Below, piece after piece: positions 26,525 to 34,521 of a stretch of DNA of 64,000 bases. A program made the translations under genes and the position numbers. Each line of letters starts with the position of its first letter. Positions within the stretch are counted from its first letter, which is position 1. Below the pieces are notes generated by a model. It saw only the letters and a program-made list of their open reading frames with translations, did no database searches and had not been told where the DNA came from. The stretch spans positions 1 through 64,000 of the forward strand of contig JACCVY010000247.1 of assembly GCA_013697915.1 (NCBI GenBank), given 5' to 3'. This DNA is from Blastocatellia bacterium (GTDB lineage: Bacteria > Acidobacteriota > Blastocatellia > Pyrinomonadales > Pyrinomonadaceae).

Positions 26525-26806
26525 TTCGCTGCCGCCGCTGACTGCCGGCAAAATTGTTATCTCACAAGTGTCGGGTAATTGCGTGTCGAGCATCTCTTTG
26601 TGCCTGACATTTTCGTCATTAATAAAAATGTTGACGTGCGGCCTGAGCTGACCGCGCTCGTTAACCACACGATCACGCAAGCCGACGTGCTGTTGCCATA
26701 AACTGTTTAGAGCCTGGCCAACAGTTGCCGGTGTCGAGTCCAAAACTATACGGTTCTGCCCGTTCGTAAAATCAGTTAAGAAGCCGGCAACATTTACAGT
26801 AATCAT
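26486..26806 (-). CDS. MoaD/ThiS-like ubiquitin-fold protein with residues after Gly-Gly
   Basis: A 106-residue beta-grasp protein. MITVNVAGFLTDFTNGQNRIVLD starts the fold, PHVNIFINDENVRH is the family's central strand region, and CEITILPAVSGG (about 81-92) is the expected sulfur-carrier terminus. In MoaD/ThiS proteins Gly-Gly is the C terminus, to be adenylated and thiocarboxylated. Here 14 residues follow (SELVNRKSCIVNRK), encoded by the AT-rich repeat. A protease would have to expose the Gly-Gly, or the protein is not a sulfur carrier. Upstream on the same strand is an Asp-box propeller, downstream DUF427. No activating enzyme (MoeB/ThiF) or JAMM peptidase gene is in the window. Confidence 0.82.
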   Translation of the reverse strand: MITVNVAGFLTDFTNGQNRIVLDSTPATVGQALNSLWQQHVGLRDRVVNERGQLRPHVNIFINDENVRHKEMLDTQLPDTCEITILPAVSGGSELVNRKSCIVNRK

Positions 26807-26816
26807 GTTTGAGTTG

Positions 26817-26840
26817 CACCAAACTGACAGTTTGCTTTAC
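26817..26840. repeat. Half copy of the family E repeat
   Basis: CACCAAACTGACAGTTTGCT, then TTAC, matches the reverse complement of the left arm at 26024-26050, including the CAAACT-GAC-AGTTTG hairpin. It lies between the Asp-box and MoaD/ThiS-like genes. Confidence 0.7.
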
Positions 26841-26959
26841 GCGTTCCAGGTATTCGTTAAGGCAGGATGCCTTCAGGAACCAGCCACGGATGCATGTCAA
26901 TCTTTAAGCTTTGCGGCTCAACAACGGACAGGCTCGAGTTTTTTCTATTCCAGTCTGAA

Positions 26960-28087
26960 CTATTGGACTACCGCCGTCTTCACGCAAACGACTGGAGGCA
27001 AGCTCTCCTGAATCGCGCCCCAGGAATCGCCGCCATCTCTCGATCCAAACAACTTGCCGTTGCGGGTGCCGAAATAAATTCCGGTCGGTTTTAAGGTGTC
27101 CGCCGACATGCCATCGCGCAAGACGGTTTCCAGGGCATTTTCCTGTGGCAAGCCGTTCGTTAGCGCTTCCCACGACTGTCCCTCATTTCGCGTGCGATAA
27201 ACTCGCATCTTCCCTTCCGGTGTACAACGAAATTCGTCTGACTCCATCGGAATGATAAAGACACTGTTCGCGTCGTTTGGATCAACCTCCAGCGCAAATC
27301 CAAAATCCGAAGGCACACCATTCGCCACGTCATTCCACGAATCACCACCGTCATCGCTGCGATAGAGTCCCCAATGGTTTTGCAAAAACAAACGCTCGGG
27401 ATTCGCAGGATGGCTGACGATCTTGTGCACGCACTGGCCCCATTCCGGAAAGCGCTGTTCGGGCGGCAGAAATTGCGCACGCACTCCTTTATTCCGCGGC
27501 TGCCAGTTTTCTCCGCCGTCATCGGTGCGATACACGCCACCGGTTGAGATCGCTATAAACAAACGTTTTGGATTCGACGGGTCAGGCAGGATCGTGTGCA
27601 AACACAAGCCGCCACCACCCGGCATCCACTGCGGACGGTGTGGATGGTCGTACAGTCCTTTGACCAGTGACCACGAAGCGTCGGCATCCGTCGACTTGAA
27701 CAACGCCGCCGGCTCAACACCGCAATAGAGAGTGTCCTGCTCTCCTGGGTGGCCTTGCGCGATCTGCCAGATTTGTTTCACTGAAGAGTCGGTGTCCTCA
27801 GGAAACTTAACGCCATAAGTTTCCGGCTCAGTCCAGGTCTTGCCGTAATCATCAGACGAACTCAAGTACGAACCCCAGAATGAACTATTGACGGCCGCCC
27901 ACAGACGCTTCCGTCCGTTGCGGTCGTCATAAGCCATCGCGTAAATCGCGCGACCCGGAAAATACGGGCCGCCAACATCCCAAGTCGCGCGCGCACTTTC
28001 CGAACGAAGAATGAATGCGCCTTTCATCGTGCCAACGAGTAACAACACGTCTCCCGAGGCGGCATCAACATGTTTTGCTTCAGGCAT
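26960..28087 (-). CDS. Cytoplasmic Asp-box (BNR) beta-propeller protein
   Basis: A 375-residue propeller without a signal peptide. Asp boxes recur: SDDYGKTW, STDADASW, RTDDGGENW, RSDDGGDSW, RTRNEGQSW and SRDGGDSW. The chain starts with LLLVGTMKGAFILRS and has an HTILPDPSNPKRLFIA blade typical of 'WD40/YVTN/BNR-like' proteins often named glycosyl hydrolase or exo-sialidase. No sialidase catalytic set is visible, so those names should not be taken as function. ATG 28087 is followed by a clear fold. It precedes the MoaD/ThiS-like gene by about 150 bases containing a repeat half copy. Confidence 0.85.
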   Translation of the reverse strand: MPEAKHVDAASGDVLLLVGTMKGAFILRSESARATWDVGGPYFPGRAIYAMAYDDRNGRKRLWAAVNSSFWGSYLSSSDDYGKTWTEPETYGVKFPEDTDSSVKQIWQIAQGHPGEQDTLYCGVEPAALFKSTDADASWSLVKGLYDHPHRPQWMPGGGGLCLHTILPDPSNPKRLFIAISTGGVYRTDDGGENWQPRNKGVRAQFLPPEQRFPEWGQCVHKIVSHPANPERLFLQNHWGLYRSDDGGDSWNDVANGVPSDFGFALEVDPNDANSVFIIPMESDEFRCTPEGKMRVYRTRNEGQSWEALTNGLPQENALETVLRDGMSADTLKPTGIYFGTRNGKLFGSRDGGDSWGAIQESLPPVVCVKTAVVQ

Positions 28088-28275
28088 AAGGGAACCCCCA
28101 ACTAAGCAAGCAGGATGAATAGCGTGTGCGCATTATAAATCACCACCAAGCGTGCGGCGAAACAAACTCAAGAATTCTGATCCGATTAACCGTATATAAA
28201 GGCATTCGGAAAACTGTGAAGCACTAATGGGTTGCCCGGCACGTGCCGGAATGTCCGGAGACTTTCTGTTTCTTC

Positions 28276-30756
28276 ATGTCCATTGAAGTAACATCTATCG
28301 CCCCCGACGGGAGACGTTTTTCCCTACGCACAATTGCGGCCACTGTTCGCAATCACCTGCCCGATTCCCCGCTCTCCAGCAAACAGCTTGTCACCCGGTT
28401 CGCCTTTGGCTTGCTCGCCTTCGCTGCGGTTGCCGGCGCCGATGCGTTGTTGCGTTCTTATAAGTGCTACTCTCGAATCATCGATGCGCGTCTGGCAAGC
28501 GGTTATCTCACCAGTCGTCCTGGCCTTTACGCCGCGCCGCGCACCATCGGGCGTGGAGAGAAACTAACCAAACAAGATCTGATTCAAGCGTTACGCCGGG
28601 CGGGATACGTGGATTCAGCCAACAGCAACGTCTGGAACGGCAGCTTTCGCGAAACTACCTCGACTATAGAAATCAGTCCCGCCGAAGCAAATGGAATTAA
28701 GCCGGCCGTTGTCACAGTTCTCTTTAAGAATAATCGTGAGATAGAAGCGTTACTTGCCGGCAACCTTACGCTGGACACTTTCGCGCTGGCACCCGAAGTA
28801 CTCACCAACGACCTTTCTTCAAAGACTGGTGAACCCGATAACGTAACCTACGTTGAAATTCCACCAGTACTCAATCACGCCATTCTCTCGATCGAGGACC
28901 AACGGTTCTTCGAACATCCGGGCGTCGATGTTTGGGGAATTGCACGCGCGCTGGTACGCAACGCCGGTGATGATCGGCTGGGCCAGGGCGGCTCAACCAT
29001 CACTCAACAGCTCGTAAAAAATACTTATCTTTCTTCGGAAAGAACTCTCGCGCGCAAATACGCCGAGGCCATGCTCGCGTACGCGTTGGAGCGGCGACTG
29101 TCCAAGCAGGACATCTTTGCGCTCTATTGTAACGAAATTTACCTGGGACAACGTGGCGCTGTCGGAGTGCGCGGCGTAAGACAAGCTGCGCGTGTCTACT
29201 TTGGAAAAGAATTGAAAGACGTCTCGATTGCGGAAGCGGCGACAATCGCGGGCATGATCCAGGGCCCCGCGCGTTACTCGCCGGTACATCACGCCGAAGC
29301 CGCACAAGCGCGCAGGAGTCTTGTCCTGGAAGCAATGCTGCGCGACGGGTGGATTACAAACGACCAGGCGAAGAGCGCCGGAACGGAGCCCATTGCTTTG
29401 TCTCCGCTAAAGGACGTTGCCTCCGTGGCTCCTTATTTCGTCGACTACGTCGACCGCATGTCAGTTCAATATGAAGTGCAACCGGCACGCGAAAAAATCT
29501 ACACCACCATCGACCTCAACCTGCAACGGCTTGCGGAAAATGCTTTGCAGCAGCAGTTGGACCGACTCGCAGTTGCGTACAAAGATGTCGCAGCAAAGCC
29601 GCAGGGCGCGTTGGTCGCGCTCGATCCGAAGACTGGCAACGTGCTGGCAATGGTTGGTGGCCGCGACTATGCCGAGTCGCAGTTGAACCGAGTTACCGAT
29701 GCGCGAAGACAACCAGGATCTACGTTTAAGCCTTTCGTTTATGCGGCAGCGCTGGAAGATGGCATGTCGCCGGTGCAAACCTTCAGCGACGCGCCCCGCG
29801 AGTTTGTCTATGACCGCAACAAGGTTTATCGCCCGGCCAATTTCGGGAGCGGTTATTCGCTGAGTGAGGTAACGATGCGGACCGCGCTCGTAAAATCTCT
29901 TAATGTGGTTACGGTAGACGTTGCTTTGCAAACTGGCTTGGCGCGCATTGCAAATCTTGCTTCTGATTTTGGGCTGCCACGGCCGGAGCGCTATCCCGCG
30001 ATGGCGCTGGGCACAGAAGAAGTGACACCGCTTCAATTGGCCGCCGCCTATGCCGCGTTTGCAAATGGCGGCCATCGGGTTGAGCCGAGGATCATTGCCA
30101 GCGTTGGTGAACCGCCGGCGTTACATCTCAGTAATGGCAACAACGGGAGGCAAGTCATTAGTCCAACGACTGCGTACATGATCACGAACATGCTGGAAGC
30201 GGTGGTCGATCATGGCACGGCCCACGCTGCGCGCGGTGCGTTAAAAGGGACGTCCTTCGCCGCCAAAACCGGCACATCGCGCGATGGCTGGTTCGTGGGC
30301 TACACGCCAAATTTGGTTTGCGTCGTATGGATCGGATTTGACGACAACCGGCAACTCGGGCTGACAGGCGCCACAGCCGCACTGCCCGCCTGGGTAAATT
30401 TCATGCAGGGCGCGGTTGACGCTAGACCGGAGTTGGGTGGCAGAAATTTTGAGTGCCCCGAAGGAATAGAGTTTGTTGAGATCGATGCTGATAGCGGTTT
30501 GCGTTCAACTCTTACTTGTCCGCATCGGGAATTGATCGCCGTTACAGAAAGGCTGGCGCCGAATTTGGAATGCTACCGGCATGGGAATCTGCGTGAGTCA
30601 GGTGATGGCGCGACGGACCAAACGCAAGAGGCGGAAGTAAACGAACCTATTCTTGCCCAGCATTCCAGAGCACCGATGCCTGCCGGTTCTCTGGCACGGA
30701 CTCAGGTCAGCGTGGATATTCAGGGAAGGCGCACCCTTGTGAATGCCATGCGATAG
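28276..30756 (+). CDS. Class A penicillin-binding protein (PBP1-type glycosyltransferase/transpeptidase)
   Basis: An 826-residue bifunctional peptidoglycan synthase. After an N-terminal cytosolic stretch and one membrane helix (about 40-58) comes a UB2H-like region. The GT51 glycosyltransferase has catalytic E207 (IEDQRFFEHPGVD) and GQGGSTITQQL (236-246). The transpeptidase has S482-TF-K485 (QPGSTFKP), the SLN motif and K664-TG (AAKTGTSRDGW). It polymerises lipid II and cross-links the strands. The last 80 residues are a polar, Pro/Ala-rich periplasmic tail after cysteines (NFECP, TLTCPH, NLECY) that may form disulfides. ATG 28276 is preferred; GTG 28243 would add 11 residues. Confidence 0.93.
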   Translation: MSIEVTSIAPDGRRFSLRTIAATVRNHLPDSPLSSKQLVTRFAFGLLAFAAVAGADALLRSYKCYSRIIDARLASGYLTSRPGLYAAPRTIGRGEKLTKQDLIQALRRAGYVDSANSNVWNGSFRETTSTIEISPAEANGIKPAVVTVLFKNNREIEALLAGNLTLDTFALAPEVLTNDLSSKTGEPDNVTYVEIPPVLNHAILSIEDQRFFEHPGVDVWGIARALVRNAGDDRLGQGGSTITQQLVKNTYLSSERTLARKYAEAMLAYALERRLSKQDIFALYCNEIYLGQRGAVGVRGVRQAARVYFGKELKDVSIAEAATIAGMIQGPARYSPVHHAEAAQARRSLVLEAMLRDGWITNDQAKSAGTEPIALSPLKDVASVAPYFVDYVDRMSVQYEVQPAREKIYTTIDLNLQRLAENALQQQLDRLAVAYKDVAAKPQGALVALDPKTGNVLAMVGGRDYAESQLNRVTDARRQPGSTFKPFVYAAALEDGMSPVQTFSDAPREFVYDRNKVYRPANFGSGYSLSEVTMRTALVKSLNVVTVDVALQTGLARIANLASDFGLPRPERYPAMALGTEEVTPLQLAAAYAAFANGGHRVEPRIIASVGEPPALHLSNGNNGRQVISPTTAYMITNMLEAVVDHGTAHAARGALKGTSFAAKTGTSRDGWFVGYTPNLVCVVWIGFDDNRQLGLTGATAALPAWVNFMQGAVDARPELGGRNFECPEGIEFVEIDADSGLRSTLTCPHRELIAVTERLAPNLECYRHGNLRESGDGATDQTQEAEVNEPILAQHSRAPMPAGSLARTQVSVDIQGRRTLVNAMR

Positions 30757-30800
30757 CACTGGTTTTCTCTGACATCCGATGTGAGGAGATCTGCCAGTAG

Positions 30801-31266
30801 ATGCAAGCGATGCTGCATCCCGGCTGTGCCGTCCGATATAGGCTTTTGATTTTCGCCTATGTGATCATGCTGGATCATCTCCACCTGTTGACCAATCAGC
30901 CGAAAACATCAGCAGAAGTATTGCGATATCTCAAGGGCATAACCGCACGCCGCACCATCGATTACCTGCGTCAAAACAACTTCCAGAGCTCGCTCGCCAA
31001 GTTGCAGCACGAAAGCTGGAAGAGGGACCACAAATATTCACTCTGGCAGCAAGAGAAGAGTGTATTTTCAATTTACAGCGGCAATGTTCATGCAGAAAGT
31101 AAATTACCTCCACCTAAACCCAGTAAGGGCCGGGTTGGTTGAGAGGGCAATTGACTACCGTTGGTCGAGCGCGAGGATTTGGAAAAAGTGTCCAACTGAG
31201 GATGAACCCCTCAACGTTGACTTGAACAACATCGCTTGGAGAAGTGGGCACAGCCCAATCAGGTAA
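30801..31266 (+). pseudogene. Decayed REP-associated tyrosine transposase (RAYT, IS200-like Y1 fold)
   Basis: The HUH motif region survives as YVIMLDHLHLL, followed by [19 protein letters not shown] and KYSLWQQ. The frame then shifts by +1 near 31080. The C-terminal RAYT signature [20 protein letters not shown] and [10 protein letters not shown] continues in the next frame to the stop at 31266. The N-terminal part of the domain is missing: the frame is closed at 30798-30800. Single-copy RAYTs are thought to mobilise or maintain REP palindromes. A pair of similar 38-base repeats follows directly at 31285-31383. Confidence 0.85.
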
Positions 31267-31284
31267 TATACTTCCGGAAGGTCA

Positions 31285-31383
31285 CAGAGCTTCCGCACAT
31301 CAGGCTGCATAGCCGAAATGCACTAACTCTTGCATTTGGGTAAGGCAGAGCTTCCGCACATTAGGCGTCAGAGCCGAAACGCA
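31285..31383. repeat. Two 38-base direct repeats next to the RAYT remnant
   Basis: CAGAGCTTCCGCACATCAGG (start 31285, to 31322) and CAGAGCTTCCGCACATTAGG (start 31346, to 31383) both end in AGCCGAAAYGCA. Offset is 61 bases. Between them AAATGCA (31316-31322) and TGCATTT (31331-31337) form an inverted pair. They are the best candidates for this transposase's own REP units. Confidence 0.75.
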
Positions 31384-31405
31384 TTATCACCCTGCCTTGT
31401 TCTCA

Positions 31406-31786
31406 TCAAACTTTTTCCAGCACGACCTGCGCAATCGCATGTTGAGTGGTATGCGATATTGAAAGATGGGCCACGGTCGCTCCCGAAGCTTCAAATAGTT
31501 TTTGTGACTCGCCGTGAAAAGTCAGAAACGGCGCACCGCTTTCCAGTGAACCAATCTCTACGTCCTGCCAACTGATTCCGCCACTCCACCCGGTCTTCAG
31601 CGCTTTCAACGCTGCTTCTTTCGCAGCGAAGCGAGCGGCATAATGCTGTGCAGCCACCACGCCACGACTGTCGCAGTAGGCGCGTTCGGCCGCGGTAAAA
31701 ACGCGCTCAGTGAAGCGCGGCGTGCGCTCGAGTACTTCGCGAATGCGCGCAACTTCGATAATGTCTATGCCAATGGAGACGATCAT
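31406..31786 (-). CDS. acpS: Holo-[acyl-carrier-protein] synthase
   Basis: A 126-residue AcpS, which moves 4'-phosphopantetheine from CoA to the serine of acyl carrier protein. Mg2+-binding D8 (IGIDIIEV) and E57 (FAAKEAAL) are in place, and the FTAAERAYC and LSISHTTQHAIA segments fit the family and length. The start is ATG 31786. Its first codons overlap those of the divergent pgeF gene (ATG 31773), so the two share about 14 bases of coding sequence. Confidence 0.95.
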   Translation of the reverse strand: MIVSIGIDIIEVARIREVLERTPRFTERVFTAAERAYCDSRGVVAAQHYAARFAAKEAALKALKTGWSGGISWQDVEIGSLESGAPFLTFHGESQKLFEASGATVAHLSISHTTQHAIAQVVLEKV

Positions 31787-32636
31787 AAACGACCCGGGAT
31801 TAGAACACGCCGGCTTCTACTGGCGCGAGCACGAAGGCGTCCGCGCGCTGGTTTGTGCGCCTCTGGAAGACTCAGGTTTCGCCAACGGATTTTCGACCAG
31901 AGGCGGCGGAGTCAGTTCCATGCCGGCGAAGTCGCTGAACCTCGCCGGCTTTAACGAGGACGCGGCGGAAAACATTCTGGAGAATCGCCGTCGCTTTCTC
32001 AAGCTCTTTCCCGGCCACTGGGCGCTGGCAGGCTGTTGGCAAGTTCATGGCGCCGATGTGCGCGTGGTGAAAAACCTGATCGATGCCAAGCCTGCTGAAG
32101 ACGCGCACGGTGACACAGTTTACTGCGATGCGATTGTCAGCGACGCGCCCGCGGTGATGGCGGGCGTGAAAACTGCGGACTGCGTTCCCATTTTGATTGG
32201 CGATTCACAAACCGGAGCTTTTGCCGCGGTACATGCGGGTTGGCGCGGCACCGTCGCGGAGGTCGCAACTAAAGCACTGGCGCGAATGGTGAACGATTAC
32301 AAAACCAAGCCGAAGGATGTCGTTGTTGCGATTGGACCGGCCGCGGGCGCGTGCTGTTATGAAGTTGGAAGTGAAGTCATCGATGCGTTCGGCAAACGTT
32401 TTGCGAATTCGGCCGACCTATTCAACCCAACGAATGAGGATCATGCCTGTGTCGATTTGATAAAAGCGAATCGCGCGCAACTTACTACGGTTGGTGTGAA
32501 TGAAGAAAAGATTTACAGCGCGCCGCTGTGCACGATGTGCCGCACGGATCTGTTTTTCTCGTACCGGCGCGAAAAGAATCTGTTTGGAAAGGTCGGACGC
32601 TTGATGAGCGTGATCGGGAGGAAGGAAGCAGTTTAG
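31773..32636 (+). CDS. pgeF: Peptidoglycan-editing factor / laccase-domain protein (YfiH family)
   Basis: A 287-residue protein of the YfiH/DUF152 family with the zinc site H92 (CWQVHGADV), C137 (KTADCVPIL) and H154 (AVHAGWRGT), plus GFSTRGGG at 40-46 and the late CTMCRTDLFFSYRRE. Bacterial members remove L-Ser wrongly put into peptidoglycan precursors; others are purine-nucleoside enzymes with oxidase activity. ATG 31773 is the most upstream start consistent with the family N terminus. It lies inside the first codons of acpS on the other strand, so each gene's promoter must lie within the other. Confidence 0.9.
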   Translation: METIINDPGLEHAGFYWREHEGVRALVCAPLEDSGFANGFSTRGGGVSSMPAKSLNLAGFNEDAAENILENRRRFLKLFPGHWALAGCWQVHGADVRVVKNLIDAKPAEDAHGDTVYCDAIVSDAPAVMAGVKTADCVPILIGDSQTGAFAAVHAGWRGTVAEVATKALARMVNDYKTKPKDVVVAIGPAAGACCYEVGSEVIDAFGKRFANSADLFNPTNEDHACVDLIKANRAQLTTVGVNEEKIYSAPLCTMCRTDLFFSYRREKNLFGKVGRLMSVIGRKEAV

Positions 32637-32640
32637 AGTA

Positions 32641-32686
32641 CAAACTTTAGTTTGCGTTCGTTACCCAGGCAGCAAGCTAAAGCTTG
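32641..32686. repeat. Paired hairpins with ACT/AGT and GCT/AGC cores (family D, second copy)
   Basis: CAAACT-TT-AGTTTG at 32641-32654 and CAAGCT-AA-AGCTTG at 32673-32686, four bases after the pgeF stop. Layout and inner bases match 24792-24839 while outer stem bases differ in a compensated way. Confidence 0.75.
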
Positions 32687-32746
32687 GACTCTGAACTGTT
32701 TGAGTGCCAGCGAGTCGTTGCACACCCCAAACCCTACACTCTGATC

Positions 32747-33238
32747 TCATTGCACCTTTAACCACAAACTGACATCGCGGGACTGTGGCGGAAAGCAAAC
32801 CTCATCATTGCAGCTTTGGTATCGCAGGTGCACCTTCAATTCTGTAGTGCCTGAAGGAAAATTCGCAGGCACGGTCACGTTGAACCTCATCGTCGCGCGG
32901 CCTTCATAAACCGATACCCGATTTTTGGAAAATTTGAAGTTGCGCAAGACCGCGCGCGGGTAACTGACGGCACTCACTCGCACTGCTTTTGGCGAATCGA
33001 TCTTAAGCTGTGTTGCGATCAGAAATTTCCCTAGCGGCCTGTTTGAGTTGACGTGAAAGCCTGAAGGAATATCCATTACCACTGTTGCCTGCACGGTCCG
33101 CCCGCGTTGCACTTTGTCCGACGACAGCGCAGCCGTGACGGCAATGTTTGGGGCGGATTGCGGCGACGGCTCGGCCAGAAAATTCGCCGGCGCGATAAGC
33201 AGAGTCATCAAGAACAACAGTTGAATTTTTAGTCCCAT
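32747..33238 (-). CDS. Exported DsbD N-terminal-domain protein (stand-alone)
   Basis: A 163-residue periplasmic protein equal to the N-terminal immunoglobulin-like domain of DsbD. A signal peptide (MGLKIQLLFLMTLLIAPANFLA) is followed by strands VQRGRTVQATVVMDIPSGFHVNSNRP, typical for the family, and by C143/C148 in RYQSCNDEVCFPP, the redox pair. In DsbD this domain takes electrons from the membrane part and hands them to periplasmic partners. Here the membrane and thioredoxin domains are absent from the gene and its surroundings, so its electron source is unknown. Confidence 0.85.
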   Translation of the reverse strand: MGLKIQLLFLMTLLIAPANFLAEPSPQSAPNIAVTAALSSDKVQRGRTVQATVVMDIPSGFHVNSNRPLGKFLIATQLKIDSPKAVRVSAVSYPRAVLRNFKFSKNRVSVYEGRATMRFNVTVPANFPSGTTELKVHLRYQSCNDEVCFPPQSRDVSLWLKVQ

Positions 33239-33328
33239 TTGTTTCCCGAGATCTAAGATAGTTTCGAGTCAGTTCCAAGTTGCTCTAAAGCTTATCGCAA
33301 GACATTAGGCGCAGTGTTGCCAAGCCTT

Positions 33329-34414
33329 CTAGTTCAACGCTACACCGGCAAGATTATTTTCCCGCCGCGCCGCCAACTGACCGCAAGCTGCGAAAATATC
33401 CCGACCGCGCGGCCGCCGCACGTAACTGTGAATGCCCTTCGACTCAAGAATCGCTTTGAACATTTCGACTCGTTCCGATGGCGATGGCACATATGGCAGC
33501 GGGTCAGCCGGATTGTGCGGAATCAAATTCACTTTCGCGCGCAGACCGTGGCGATTCAGCAGGTTCGCCAGTTGCCTTGCCTGCTGGTCGGAATCATTAA
33601 CACCGTTCAGCATTACATATTCAAAGGTTACTCGTTCGCCCGGCTTCAAACTCTTTTCAAATTCCTTGCAGGCGCTCAATAAATCCTCGAGTGGCCATTT
33701 CTTATTGATCGGCATCAGCTCGTCGCGCAGCTCATCTGTAGCCGCCGCCAAAGAGATTGCCAAATGAGGCCGTGCCGGCATCGTTGCCAGCTCGCGAATG
33801 CGCGGCACCACACCGGCAGTGGAAATCGTGACGCGATTGGGAACGATGAACAACCCGCCCGGATCGGCCATGATGCCGAGCGCCTTCATCAGCTCATCGA
33901 AATTCAGAAACGGTTCGCCCGCACCCATGCCTACCAGGTTGATTCCTCGCGGCGGCTTAACACCGACGCCATAGGCATCATTGAGCGCGATTATTATTTG
34001 TTCGACGATTTCTCCGGCGGTCAACGAACGTAGTAAACCAAGTTGCGCAGTCAGACAAAAAGTACACTGCAAAGGACACCCCGACTGCGATGAAAAGCAG
34101 ATTGTGTCGCGACGTTCTTCGGGAATGAAAACTGTTTCAACCGGACGGTTGTCATGTGTCTTCATTAGGAAGCGCCGCGTTCCATCTTCCGAAACATAGC
34201 GCGATTCGATGCTGAGAGATGAAGCTGTTGCGATTGAATCCAAATGCGCTCGCAAAGCCTTTGGCAAGGCGGTCATCGCTGCGAAGCTTTGCAGCCGCCG
34301 TTGATACAGTCCCGCAAAAACCTGTCGCGCGCGATATGCAGGTTCCCCGCTGCGCGCAAAAAACTCAACAAGTTCATCCTGAGTGAACGTCAACAAGTTT
34401 ACAGGTGGTTCCAT
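33329..34414 (-). CDS. rlmN: 23S rRNA (adenine(2503)-C(2))-methyltransferase
   Basis: A 361-residue dual-specificity RNA methyltransferase. The radical SAM cluster motif is C113/C117/C120 (SGCPLQCTFC), the methyl-carrying cysteine is probably C344 (IFAACGQL), and NLVGMGAGEPFLNFD and VTISTAGVVP are the usual family blocks. It methylates A2503 of 23S rRNA and, in many bacteria, A37 of some tRNAs. Motif and length separate it from the resistance enzyme Cfr only by overall likeness, but housekeeping RlmN is the simple reading. The start is ATG 34414. Confidence 0.95.
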   Translation of the reverse strand: MEPPVNLLTFTQDELVEFFARSGEPAYRARQVFAGLYQRRLQSFAAMTALPKALRAHLDSIATASSLSIESRYVSEDGTRRFLMKTHDNRPVETVFIPEERRDTICFSSQSGCPLQCTFCLTAQLGLLRSLTAGEIVEQIIIALNDAYGVGVKPPRGINLVGMGAGEPFLNFDELMKALGIMADPGGLFIVPNRVTISTAGVVPRIRELATMPARPHLAISLAAATDELRDELMPINKKWPLEDLLSACKEFEKSLKPGERVTFEYVMLNGVNDSDQQARQLANLLNRHGLRAKVNLIPHNPADPLPYVPSPSERVEMFKAILESKGIHSYVRRPRGRDIFAACGQLAARRENNLAGVALN

Positions 34415-34521
34415 CGGTATTTGTATTCTATCATCCGCGCCACGCAGCCTTGGATCAGACGCTTCTTCGCAGCAAACAGAAGCTTTGGGCCACGGTTCAA
34501 GCTATAATCAGACTTACCAAA

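Noticed and set aside
31060-31266. Separate small gene for the second half of the RAYT
   Set aside because: Its start lies inside the first half and the sequence is only the C-terminal RAYT signature; a frameshifted pseudogene explains both.
34485-34508. TTGGGC/TATAAT promoter before the 94-residue gene
   Set aside because: The spacer is only 12 bases, too short for a normal sigma-70 promoter.
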